Assembly (NCBI RefSeq): GCF_033115175.1
Contig: NC_084827.1
Coordinates: 175,833,401 to 175,897,400, forward strand
Reading direction: 5' to 3'
DNA length: 64,000 nt
Origin: Lepus europaeus
Taxonomy: Eukaryota; Chordata; Mammalia; Lagomorpha; Leporidae
Shown here: positions 47,831 through 58,519 of the stretch, one piece after another
Numbering within the stretch: the stretch's first letter is position 1
Layout: each line of letters begins with the position of its first letter
The notes under the pieces: generated by a model
Told to the model about the DNA's origin: nothing
Database searches by the model: none
Seen by the model: the letters and a program-made list of their open reading frames with translations, nothing else
Translations under genes and position numbers: made by a program

Positions 47831-50744
47831 CCAAGTGTCTGCCACTACTGGTCATGCATTCGGGGGCAAATCGGTTGTCGCATTCGGGGATAGGAAAGGG
47901 GATATTACAAAGCAAGTTCTTAAAGGGAGAGTCTGGGAGGAGGGTTCTCAGCGGGAGTCCCTCGGGGGCCTGTTGTTCCCAGCAGGCCTGGCCTACCGGC
48001 CTGATGCCCAGCCTCTGCCCTCCAGGCCGTGGGAGTGCTGAGCAGGCAGGAAGTGAATGGGCTCCCCTGGCCGGCAGCTCCCTGGAGTGGAGGGCCGCGG
48101 AGGACAGGGGCCAGGCGGCCTCCCCAGAGAGGAGCCGCACCAGGGCTTAGTCTCCCCTGCACCCAGCCCTGGGAGCCCCCAGCTGGAGGCAGGCTGAGGT
48201 CCACTCCTGGACGAGCCAGTCTTTCAGGTGCTGTCCAGACCCCTGTACCTTACCTCCAGACAGGTGCAGGCACATTTCATGGGGTGGATGGTTCTGGAAA
48301 ATGTGGGTCAGGACGTATCTGAGCCCTGCGGGTTCCTGGGGCCCGGGTGGGGTGCTGGGGGAGGGAAATCTGTCCCTAGCCTTGGCCGTTTCTCTAGACC
48401 AGTGTTCTGGGTGATGAAAGCCTGCCTGGGTCATTGGGAGGCCACAGCTGGCCTGGCCTGAGACCTGGATGGGAGCTTGGATCTGAGGGGCTCTGGGGTG
48501 CAGACCAAGGCCTAGATGAGGGGGTGGGGTGAGGCCACCACACTGCACCACTGTCTCAGGGCCGCTTGATTGCGGCGGAGGGTCCGATGTCCTCCACTTC
48601 CCCCCAGAGACAGGGCCCCTCCCCAGCCTCAGCCCTCCAGGCTGGCCCTGCCCCTCCTGCCACAGTTGTTCTTGGAACCAGACATCATGTTTATTTCCCC
48701 GGCTTGTGGATGTTCCTCCGGAGAGAGACCTCCATGGCAGGCCGAGGGCAAATGGACACACAGGACAGGGTGGTGACTCATCCGGGTCATCCTGTGCCAC
48801 CCCGCCCAGATCATGCTGGGGCGGGCAAAGCTGGGTCCCCACAGGCAGCTGGGCCGCCCCCCTCTCTGCCTCCTGCTGGGCCCTCCAGGGGACGCCGCCC
48901 TGACTCCAGCTCTGTGGCCATCAGAGAAACAGGGCTCTGTGGGTCCCTGTGGGACCGTCCCTGGGACCTGCCTGGACTTCTGGGGCTGCAGCCTCCGACT
49001 TGCTGGGGACAAACAGAACAAGCGGGGCCGGGCAGCCAGCGGAAGCCAGGCTGTGTGGCCTGGAGGACCAGTGAGAGGCGGGCCCCAGCCTGCCGCCCAC
49101 TGGCTCCCTGAGTGCCTGGGACAAGGACGGGGCCATGAGGCCGTGTCTGCCCCAGGCTGTGTGCAGAGAAGGCCAGATCTCTGAGGGCCAGGCATGCTGG
49201 GGCGAGCAGCAGAGGCAGAGCTGAGAGACCCCAGAGCAGCCACCACCTCCAGGGGGACCGGATCCTCAGGAGCCCCAGCCTCCTCGTGCTCCCAGGTCCC
49301 CGGCCCTCCCCAGCCCCCAGCCCCTGGACCCACCCAGTGAACGCCGGCTCCTTTACCCACTCCTGCCACCCACGGGCGCTCAGCGTAGCGCAGGAAGCAT
49401 GGCTGGTCCAGGTGTGTGTCAGTGGCCCCTCCTCCTTGGTCCCCACGCAAGAATCCCCCCCCCCCCCAGGGAAATGTACAGGTGTCACGGGCAGCTCTGG
49501 GGGTGGCTACAGTGGTGGCATGGCCTGCACAGCGTGGTGTCCCCCAGACTCATTTCCACCCTGAGCTCCAGCATCCTGGGGGTGGGGGGGATCATTAGTC
49601 CAGAGGAGGCCATATTGGAGCAGAGTAGGCCTTCCAGTCAGTGCTGTTCTGGTTAAGAGGTGAGTGAGACCCGCCATGGGGGAGGCCATGAGGACCGAGG
49701 GCAGGCAGGGGAGCATTGCAGCCAAGGGTCTCCAGCAGCCACCAGAAGCCAAGAGAGGGGGGACAGCCCCTCCCTCAGAGCCCCCAGCAGGAAACCAACT
49801 GTCCTGACACCTGCATTGCAGCCTGTGGTCTTCTCAATGTGGCAGAGTGAAGCCCTGTGGTTTGTAGCTGCTGGGTGTGTGAGGATTTGTGACGGCAGCC
49901 CCACAGACAAACAGAGCCCCCAGGGTCACCTCCAGGTCCGGCGTGGCCTCCTGTGCACCAAACAGTGCCCGGGAGCCGCAGCCAGCAGCAAGGAGTCCGG
50001 GGGAGGACCGGTCAGGGGCCCCCACGCCCCAGAAACTGTCCTCACGCCCTCGCCAGAGTTGACTCATTCAGCAGTAGGTGCCCCGGTAAAAAATGTTGGG
50101 GTTTATTACCTTGGGACAGGGGGGAAGGGAAACTGAGGCACGGCATTGCACACTCCACCATGATCAATCCACCACTGCAGGATGCTTCCGACGCCCAAGT
50201 CCTGCCCCGCGGGAGCCAGCACCTTGCCCCCCTCCCGGCCAGCACCCACCCCACTTGCAGGCTCCCTGCCTCCGCAGCTGGTATCCCCGTGGCCCACAGG
50301 GTGCTTCCCATCAGCCCCAGCGCCTGCACCACCACAGTGCTCAGGAGCCAAGGGCCCAGCCGCGGGCTCTCAGCCTGCTCCTCTCCTCACGTCGCCCCAA
50401 GCGCTCACGGCAGTATTCCCTCCCGAGGCAGCCAGCGCTCTTGCTAGGAGGAAGCCAGGGAAAGAGATGTCCTTTTCACCTGGGGAGCAGCGAGGCACCG
50501 CGACACCCTCCCAGCTGCACCTCGGAGCCTGGGTTTCAACACTCGGTGCCCAGCCAGGAACCCTCGAACCCAGCGTCTCCTCCCTGTAACCCCGCCAGCC
50601 CACAGGCCCTGAGAGAGAGGGCCTGGTGCTTCCCCAGCCGAGGGGCTTCCTTAGAGCAGGACCCCCCGCCCCGGAAGTCCCTCCCATAGACTTGGCCGTC
50701 TTGTGTTCCCAGCCTGCACTTGCAATCATCTCAGAGATTCTTTT
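47831..50744. other. Intergenic GC-rich single-copy sequence
   Basis: Long overlapping open frames exist on both strands (up to about 270 codons), but compositions are Pro/Gly/Ala-rich and switch frame freely, with no recognisable domain. C-run at 49447-49458. I see no gene. Confidence 0.45.
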
Positions 50745-51080
50745 TTTTTTTTTGTAAAGATTTTATTTATTTATTTGAAAGAGTTACACAGAGAGAGGAG
50801 AGGCAGAGCCAGAGAGAGAGGTCTTCCATCCATTGGTTCTCTCCCCAAGTGGCCACAACAGCCGGAGCTGCACCAATCCAAAGCCAGGAGCCAGGAGCTT
50901 CCTCCAGGTCTCCCATGGGGGTACAGGGGCCCAAGGACTTGAGCCATCTTCTGCTGCTTTCCCAGGCCACAGCAGAGAGCTGGATTGGAAGAGGAGCAGC
51001 CAGGACTAGAACTGGCGCCCATTCAGGATGCCAGTGCTTCAGGCCAGGGCGTTAACCCGCTGCACCACAGCACGGGCCCA
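50745..51080 (-). repeat. CSINE with TSD
   Basis: Flanked by agattctt (50734 region) and agattctt (51080 region). Confidence 0.92.
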
Positions 51081-51859
51081 AGATTCTTGGCTATAAAATA
51101 GAACTGTACTGCTAGGGACGCCTCCTCGGAGCCAGGCCGGCTGCACCCCACCTGCAGCTGGTGGGACCGAATGCCAAGTCTTCTCCTGCAAAGCGGGGAG
51201 CCCAGGCCCTGGGGGTCTGACTCCCCTGCTGGAACCTGAAGGGCCATGGAGCAGCTGTCTGAGCCTCACGCTGTCGTTAGAGTTGACGACAACATCCCTT
51301 CTGCTCCCACCTAGCGCCTTGGAATTGGCCTCTTGGACGCAGCTCTGAGATCCCTGGCAGGCTGACCTCTCACGGGAGCCCAGGCCCTCAAGCAGCCTGT
51401 ACTTGCTAGAACCTAAGGTAGGAAAGAGCTCATGTCATTTTTTTTTTCTGGACAGCTTCTTCAGACCTATGGGCTGCGGACACCCAGCAGGGCAGAGATA
51501 ACTTAACTATCGGAAGCCTCTGAGCACGGACAAGCTGCCGCTGCTCCGCACGCTGCACCAGCGTCTCTGCCTCCCGCACCTCTCCTAGGATCTGGGACCT
51601 GACCCCGGGACCTGGTCCAGGTGTGGAGTCAGAGGAGGACCACCTGGCTCCCCTGGCCCATGGCAGGGAGACAGGGGTAGCTGGCGGTCCAGGCGCTTCC
51701 CTTGCCTCCTCTGGCTCAGGTGCTGCTCCAAAGCAGGCTGGGAGGTCCTGGGAGGTCCTGGGAGGCCGCTCTGCCCGGGAACCTGTGGGGTCCGGAAGCT
51801 GCCTTGAAGTGAAGCGACCAGTGCGAATACACTCCAGCAAAAGAAGGAGCCTAGCTGGG
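51081..51859. other. Intergenic GC-rich sequence
   Basis: No gene recognised. Confidence 0.45.
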
Positions 51860-52110
51860 GACCTGGAACTCCTTCCAGATCTCCCACACGGGCGGCAGGG
51901 ACCCGGGTACTGGAGCCAGATCACTGGCCACTTCCCCAGGGGCACACTGGCAGGGAGCAGGAACACGGGAGACCAGGATGGAAGACCCGGGCTCCAGGCT
52001 TCCGCCTGGCTCAGACCTGGCTGTTCCTGGCATGTGGAGAACGCACCAGCGTATGGAAGATTCTCCCTCGCTCGTGCTCGCTCTCGCTCGCTCTCTCTCT
52101 CTCTCTCTTT
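51860..52110. repeat. Fused CSINE fragments of opposite orientation
   Basis: A - fragment (cctggaactccttccagatc to about 51965) runs into a + fragment ('gagaccaggatggaagaccc' to the CT/GCTC tract at 52070-52110). Confidence 0.6.
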
Positions 52111-52318
52111 CTGTTAAGGGCAGGCTGCAGCACCAAACCTGGGGGCCCCGGGGCTCCAGGGAGGACAAGGACTCTGCTGCACCCCCCGCTGCAGGCTCAC
52201 ACATTACACTGAGAACTGTCTGTCTCAAGGCCAGCAAGCCCAAGGTAGCGGAGAGGCGGACATGGCCTCCGCCTAGAGGGAGCTGAGAGGGGCGCTCCGG
52301 GCTCTGCTGTCCCGGAGC

Positions 52319-53075
52319 GGGGGTCCTCCCCCCGTGTCCTCCCCCCGTGTCCTCCCCCCGTGTCCTCCCCCCGTGCCCTCCCCCCTGTGCCCGCCCCCCG
52401 TGCCCTCCCCCCGTGTCCTCCCCCTCTGTCCCTCCCTGTGTCCCCCCGTGTCCTCCCCCGTGCCCTTCCCCCTGTGTCCTCCCCCCGTGCCCTCCCCCCG
52501 TGCTCTCCCCCGTGTCATCCCCCCGTGCCCTCCCCCCATGCCCTCCCCCCGTGTCCTCCCCCGTGCCCTCCCCCCTGTGCCCTCCCCCCGTGTCCTCCCC
52601 CGTGTGTCTCCCCCCTGTGCCCTCCCCTGTGTCCTCCCCCGTGCCCTCCCCCGTGCCCTTCCCCCTGTGTCTTCCCCCCGTGTCCTCCCCCCTGTGCCCT
52701 CCCCTGTGTCCTCCCCCCGTGCTCTCCCCCGTGCCCTCCCCCCGTGCCCTCCCCCCGTGCCCTCCCCCCGTGCCCTCCCCCGTGCCCTCCCCCCTGTGCC
52801 CTCCCCCGTGTCCTCCCCCTGTGTCTCCCCCCGTGCCCTCCCCCTGTGTCCTCCCCCCTGTGCCCTCCCCCTGTGTCCTCCCCCCGTGCTCTCCCCCGTG
52901 TCCTCCCCCCGTGCCCTCCCCCCGTGTCCTCCCCCCTGTGCCCTCCCCCCGTGTCCTCCCCCCGTGTCTCCCTCCGTGTCCTCCCCCCGTGCCCTCCCCC
53001 CTGTGCCCGCCCCCCATGCCCTCCCCCCGTGTCCTCCCCCCGTGCCCTCCCCCCACGTCCTCCCCCTGTGTCCTT
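52319..53075 (+). repeat. Minisatellite, about 13-bp units (tgtcctccccccg)
   Basis: About 55-60 head-to-tail units of TG(T/C)CCTCCCCC(C)(G/T), with variants tgccctccccccg and cctgtgccctcc and shorter or longer C-runs. The minus strand is G5-6 runs separated by 7-base spacers such as AGGACAC. Stop codons are absent, and because 13 is not a multiple of three all frames stay open, which explains the long spurious frames here. Confidence 0.95.
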
Positions 53076-53659
53076 TGTTGGGGGTGAGGCCAGGACTCAG
53101 GGAGCTGCCTCCTTTCCGGGCGGGACCATGCCCCACTCCGCAGCCCGGGTTATTTCTGGGAACCTCTTGCTCTGACCACCGGGCTGGCAGCGCCAGGAGT
53201 CCGGGTTCCTGGAAGTGAGCGCTTGGGGAATGTGGAGGCGCACGGGGCCAGCTTGGCTGGGCGGGCCGCTCCCCATAGCTCTCCCAAGGTCCCCAGCCGA
53301 CCCCACCCTCCCGGGCCCCAGTCCAAGCCTCAGCCGCTGGCTGAACGCCTGGCAGGCCCCTCCTATGTCGGGAGGCAGCGGAGGGAAGCGAAGTGCAGGT
53401 CCGGGCCTGGCAGCGGTCAGGCCCGCCCCGTCTGCTGGGCCTGGCGGCCTGAGGGCAGAGACTGGGCACAGCCGGCGGCCTGCCCACCCGCTGCCAGTGC
53501 TGGGTGGGCTGGGCCAGCAGTCCACAGAGTCCTCTTGTCCCCAGGCCCAGGGCTCCAGGCTTCATCCCAAGGCCAGAATAGGGGGCCAGTCCCGTCTGGC
53601 CCTCAAGGTCAGCCAGCTCAGGGGCCTTTAACTGCATCCTCCATTGACATGAAGTCATT
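53076..53659. other. Intergenic GC-rich sequence
   Basis: No gene recognised. Confidence 0.45.
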
Positions 53660-54265
53660 TAAAAAGTATTTATTTTACTTATTTGAAAGGCAGAGTTACA
53701 GAGAGATATATATCTTTTTATTATTATTGTTTTATTTGACAGGCAGAGTTAGACAGTGAGAGAGAGACAGAGAGAAAGGTCTTCCTTCCTGGTTTACTCC
53801 CCTAATAAGCCAGGAGCCAAGTGCTTCTCCTGGTCTCCCATGCAGGTGCAGGGCCCAAGGATTTGGGCCATCCTCCACTGCCCTCCCGGGCCACAGCAGA
53901 GAGCTGGACTGGAAGAGGAGCAACTGGGACTAGAACCCAGAGCCCATATGGGATGGCAGTGCCACAGGCGGAGGATTAACCAAGTGAGCCATGGCCCGGT
54001 CCTGAGAGACAGAGACAGAGAGGGAGAAAGGGAGAGGGAGAGAGGGAGGGAGAGACAGAGAGATCTCGCAGCAGCTGGTGCACTCTCCAGACAGCCAAGG
54101 CTGGAGCCTGGAACTCCATCCTGGTCTCCCACGTGGGTGACAGGGGCCTAAGTACTTGGACCACCTTCCACTCCCTTCCCAGCAGGGGTCTGGATCAGCA
54201 GCAGGGGCAGCCGGGACTGGAACTGGCACTGGGAACTCAGGAGCGCAGTGCCGGCCCCGGTGAAC
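53660..54265 (-). repeat. CSINE split in its tail by another CSINE
   Basis: Reversed tail 53660-53712, body 54005-54265 ending 'gcgcagtgccggcccc'. The GA-rich tract at 54006-54062 is expanded. Confidence 0.75.
53730..54003 (-). repeat. Nested CSINE, intermediate age
   Basis: 'gacaggcagagttagacagtg' to 'gtgagccatggcccggtcc'; a body segment near 53800 is deleted. Confidence 0.85.
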
Positions 54266-55724
54266 TCACGTTTTCACTGTTGAGATCAGTGAACCATGGA
54301 TTTGTTCGCCCAGGGAACACTCTGTCCCTCGCACTGCACTCTGGGCCACATGTGGGCCTGTCTGAACACAACTGTCCATCGGTCACGTGGGTCTGGGCGG
54401 GGAGGCGCCATGCTGAGCAGCTGTGAGAATCTCAAGGGAGGAACAGCAGGTGGCCCAAGATGTCCTGTGGGCCGCGTCTACCTGGTCCTCAGGGTGTTCC
54501 CACCCGGCCGGAACCACCCCAGCTGGTCACGTTAGCCCCTACTCTGCCGGCTCAAGCCCACATCCCACCACCCACGTCCTGCAAGGTGCGTTTCCAGCCT
54601 TGCTTAGAAACGAGTGCTGGTCCTCGCTGCAAATCGTCAGAGACTGCCGGCGCGATCGAGAGCCCCACCGATCGCATGACGCGAGCTGGCTTTGGGACCG
54701 TCGGGCTGATTCCAAAAATCCCTTTCAAGGCCTGGGTCTTGTGGGGAACCTCATGCAGGCCACAGGACTGTTGGGCTGTGCTGTGACTCACACACTCCAG
54801 GCCAAGGTGCCGGCTGTGAGCGCTCCAGGTCCAGGCCTCCCAGCTCCGCTGCCCCGGGAGCTGGGCGTTACCACCCCGTGTGCTTTCCAATGAACACCTG
54901 CCTTGTGATGGACACCACTCTGGGAAGTGGTCCTGGAGGAGCAGCAGCCCTTGGGAGAGCCCGGGCCACAGTCCCCCCACCCCCCGGGGGAACTCGAGCC
55001 AGGAAACCTGGGGGGGGGGGTCCGAATTCCCCCACACGTCGTGAGTTTTCAGTGGTGACCAAAACTCAGCCATCCTGGGAGGAAATCTCTTTGGCCAAAG
55101 CGCGTTTTGGCATAATTCATCTCTTGGTTTCACATAGCATTTGATAGTCACAGACTAGACCCAGGCCTTGGGCTCGCTCAGAGACAGGCTCCCGGTCTGA
55201 GCCGCCCCCCTCAGGTGCTCCCAGATGGGGCAGCCTGAGCTTCCTGGAGCTGGCTGCCCACTTTGGGAGCGACGGGCTTCCTGGGCTTAATGCAGACGCT
55301 CCACCCTGCCCCCAGTCCAGGGCTGACATTCGCCAGCTCTCTCTCTCTTTCTGCCTGTGGCAGAGGCTCTTTGCCTTCCAGCAGCCGGGCAGTGCCTGCC
55401 GTGGCTGCAAGGCCAGGTTCACTCGTGAGCAGCATTTTCAGAGATGCCAGGCCTCCCACCCCGGGGCGCTCGGGGCTGGGCACCCTCACGGCTGCCCACG
55501 GTGGGAGACTCAGGTGCACCCTGGGACCCCCAGATGCAGACCTCGGCATCCCCTTGGTGTTGTGTGGGAGCTGAAGGTGTTGGCCAAGTGTCCTGAGGAT
55601 TCAGGGAGTCAGTTTGAGCTTGAGGTTTTCCCGCGGCAGTATCTCGATAATCCTGGGATCTGAGTGATGGCTTCATAGGGAGTCGTTAAACTAATCGCCA
55701 CTGTCGCGTGTTTGAAATTTTTAA
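54266..55724. other. Intergenic GC-rich sequence
   Basis: Contains a G10 run at about 55011-55020. No gene recognised. Confidence 0.45.
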
Positions 55725-56030
55725 AAATAATTTATTTATTTGAAAGAGAGAAAGGAGAGACACAGAGAGAGGTCTTCTATCTGTTGGTTCACTCTTCAGA
55801 TGGCTGCAACAGCTGGGGCTGGGCCAGTCTGAAGCCAGGAGTCAGGAGCTTCATCTGGGTCTCCCATGTGGGTAGCAGGGACCCAAGCACTTGAGCCATC
55901 TGCTGCTGCTTTTCCCAGGCCATTGGCAGGGAGCTGGATCGGAAGTGGAGCAGCCCAGTCTTGAACCAGCGCCCATACGGGAGGCTGGCACTGCAGGTGG
56001 TAGCTTTACCCACAGTGCCAGCCCCTGAAA
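55725..56030 (-). repeat. CSINE with TSD
   Basis: Flanked by tgaaattttta and tgaaattctta (one mismatch). Confidence 0.9.
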
Positions 56031-57047
56031 TTCTTATAGAGACCTTTTAGAATGTCATCTTGGGCCCACTGGCAGTGTGTGTGTCCCGCTTTGGGAAAAC
56101 TACTCTCACCCACTCAACACAGTACTTGGCTCTGACACCAGATGTGTGTGGATTTTCCTGTGCACCAAGCGTCCCCAGCAGTCCACATCTGGGGGTCCTC
56201 TACTGCACTTGGAGGCAACGCAAGAGCGGGGTGGGGTTGGTGGGGGGCTCACTGTGGTTGTCACAATGCTCTGTTCAGTCCTGGTTTCCCCAGCCGAGGG
56301 TGCTCTGAGAAGTGTTGCTCCGATACGGGAGGCTGGATTGCAGGTGATGGCTTGTTCATCCTGTCCAAACCCAGACACGCAAGAAGACTGCCATTCAGGC
56401 TGTTACAATGGGACAAGCACCCCCACCTGCACAAAAGCGAGGGAGACGCCCCTTAGACTTGTACAGGGAGGGGCAGAGAGGTTACAGTCGGGTGATGGGC
56501 GGCTGGGCTGGTTTACAACCGGGGAAGTGTTAGTCGATTAGCTGAACAGGGGATGCTCCAATCTGTGTCCAGCTAGTTTGGGGGACAGATGGACAGTTCT
56601 AATCTCAGCTAATCAACCGAGAGACAAAGCTGGGAGCTGAAAGGTCGGCCTCTGGCCGTGTCGGCAGGTTCAGGCGGAAGGAGGCCTGTGCTCAGGGGGT
56701 CACTGTGAGTCTTACTGGGAAGGCGGGAAGCGGCGGGCGCCGAGTCCCCTGAGTCACAGGTGGGAAGGCCGCTCTCCTCCAGAGCTGCTTCCCAGGACAC
56801 AGAGCCGTGGGAGGATCTCCCCACTGTGGCCGTTTCCCAGTGGGAAAGCTTCCATCCGTAAAATGCTGCAGGACAGACCCATCTCAGGGACACGGGGCGA
56901 GGGTTCAATAAAACTGTCGCTGGGGCGCACTGAGCAGCGCCAGGCACACAGAGCACTGAGATGCAGCAAATACAGAGAACCACATGGCGTCCCACTGCAC
57001 AGTAACATTAGGCACTATTCGGGATGCACTTTATGTAAGAATTCACC
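56031..57047. other. Intergenic sequence
   Basis: No gene or repeat recognised with confidence. Confidence 0.45.
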
Positions 57048-57374
57048 TAGGCTAATCCTCCGCTTGCGGCGCTGGCACACCGGGTTCTAGTCCCGGTTGG
57101 GGCGCCAGATTCTATCCCGGTTGCCCCTCTTACAGGCCAGCTCTCTGCTGTGGCCCGGGAGTGCAGTGGAGGATGGCCCAGGTCCTTGGGCCCTGCACCC
57201 CATGGGAGACCAGGAGAAGCACCTGGCTCCTGCCTTCAGATCAGCGTAGTACGCCGGCCGCAGTGGCCATTGGGGGGTGAACCAATGGCACAGGAAGACC
57301 TTTCTCTCTGTCTCTCTCTCTCACTGTCCACTCTGCCTGTCAAAAATAAAAATAAAACAAAACAAAACAAAACA
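57048..57374 (+). repeat. Young CSINE, head truncated, with TSD
   Basis: Starts at 'aggctaatcctccgcttgcgg'. Tail with (AAAAC)n. Flanked by agaattcacct on both sides. Confidence 0.93.
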
Positions 57375-57477
57375 AAAAAAGAATTCACCTGAAATTTAAA
57401 ACTAGGTATTCTGTCTGACACCCCTTGGCACACTGTAGCATTGACAATAAACATTAACTGATCTCATTATTGCCAGG

Positions 57478-57782
57478 AAGATTTACTTATTTAAACATTT
57501 ATTTGAAAGGCAGAGCGATAGAGAGACGGTGATCTTCCATTAGCTGGTTCACTACCCAGATGGATGCAGCAGCTGTCCTGTCTCCTACATGGGCGCCAGG
57601 GCCCAACCACCTGCGCCTTCTCGGGCGCTTTAGTAGGGAGCTCGAGCAGAAATGGAGCCGCTGGGTCTCTAGCTGGTCCTCCAGTTCGCTGGGCCAGCTA
57701 CGGGGTGCCAGTTATCCCAGTTTGGGGGACACCTGTGTCACAGGCCCCGCTTACCACGCTGAGCCACAGCACCGGCCCGCCC
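57478..57782 (-). repeat. CSINE with TSD
   Basis: Flanked by ccaggaaga on both sides. Confidence 0.85.
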
Positions 57783-58239
57783 CAGGAAGACTTATTTTCA
57801 AGCCACGTTGCTTAGGGCAGAGGGCTCACTTCCTGCTAAGCACAGCCTGGTTCAGAGGCCAAGCTCGGGTTTTACGAGAGTCCTGGCAGGGCTGGCGGCT
57901 GAGCAGCTGGTGGCCGCAGCTCTGGGCTCCTTCAGGGCCGAGCTCACTACCAAGTCCAAGCCCTCGCCCGGGCCTCTGGCCTCCCTGGTCTCCACCTTCC
58001 TGGGGGGAGGCATCCATGTCCACGCCCCGGGTCTCCAGTCCAGAGGTGGGCGCGCAGCAGGTGCGCACCCAGGGCTGGCGACCACGTACAGAGCAGCGGG
58101 ATCGGCACCCCGGTTTTATTTCTAAAACCAGATCCCGGGCGTCACTTCAGTCAGGTGGCCCCTCCTGGCCTGCTCCGCGCAGGAGGGTCAGTGTGGGCCC
58201 CTCCTCAGGGTCACCACGGCGCCCGGCGCTACCTATTGT
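57783..58239. other. Upstream flank of ARMC9
   Basis: GC-rich, CpG density rising to the right. No gene recognised. Confidence 0.5.
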
Positions 58240-58404
58240 GGGAATGAACGCATGAACGGCGACTCCGGGGACGCGGGGACCCCCCCACCGCGCTGACCCC
58301 CGGCCCGCCCGCTGGGCTGCGCATCCTCACTTCCGCCGCCGCGAAGTCGGGGGCGGGGCACCCGGCTCTCCTCCCAGGCGGCTCCGCGCCGGCCGCGCGC
58401 TGCG

Positions 58405-58462
58405 CCATTGGCTGCGCCGCCCCCACGTGACGCCGGCTGGCGGCGGCGGTTGCCCGGGTGAC
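58405..58462 (+). promoter_or_regulatory. ARMC9: ARMC9 core promoter: inverted CCAAT, E-box, X-box-like palindrome
   Basis: CCATTGG (inverted CCAAT, NF-Y) at 58405-58411; CACGTGAC E-box at 58424-58431; GTTGCCCGGGTGAC at 58449-58462, which fits the RFX X-box half-sites GTTGCC and GGTGAC apart from a central CG instead of AT. No TATA box, as expected for a CpG-island promoter. ARMC9 acts at cilia, and RFX factors drive many cilia genes. Confidence 0.6.
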
Positions 58463-58464
58463 GG

Positions 58465-58519
58465 CGGGCGAGGCGGCTGCCGGGCGGGGTCGGCGCAGAT
58501 CCGGCGGCTGGGCGGCGAG
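58465..58519 (+). other. ARMC9: ARMC9 non-coding exon 1 (5' UTR), start approximate
   Basis: The donor GAG|GTAAGC is at 58519/58520 inside the CpG island. The transcription start is inferred to be just after the X-box-like motif. This exon contains no ATG, so translation would start in the exon at 61858. Confidence 0.55.

Noticed and set aside
47554..49488. Long GC-rich frames on both strands (198-273 codons)
   Set aside because: Overlapping frames on both strands, no recognisable domains, no consistent splice context; high GC alone removes stop codons.
52319..53075. CRISPR-like regular repeat
   Set aside because: Units are contiguous 13-mers without unique spacers in a mammalian genome; this is a minisatellite.
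52273..53658. 461- and 401-codon minus-strand frames and several Pro-rich plus-strand frames
   Set aside because: They are products of the stop-free 13-bp minisatellite and its GC-rich flanks.
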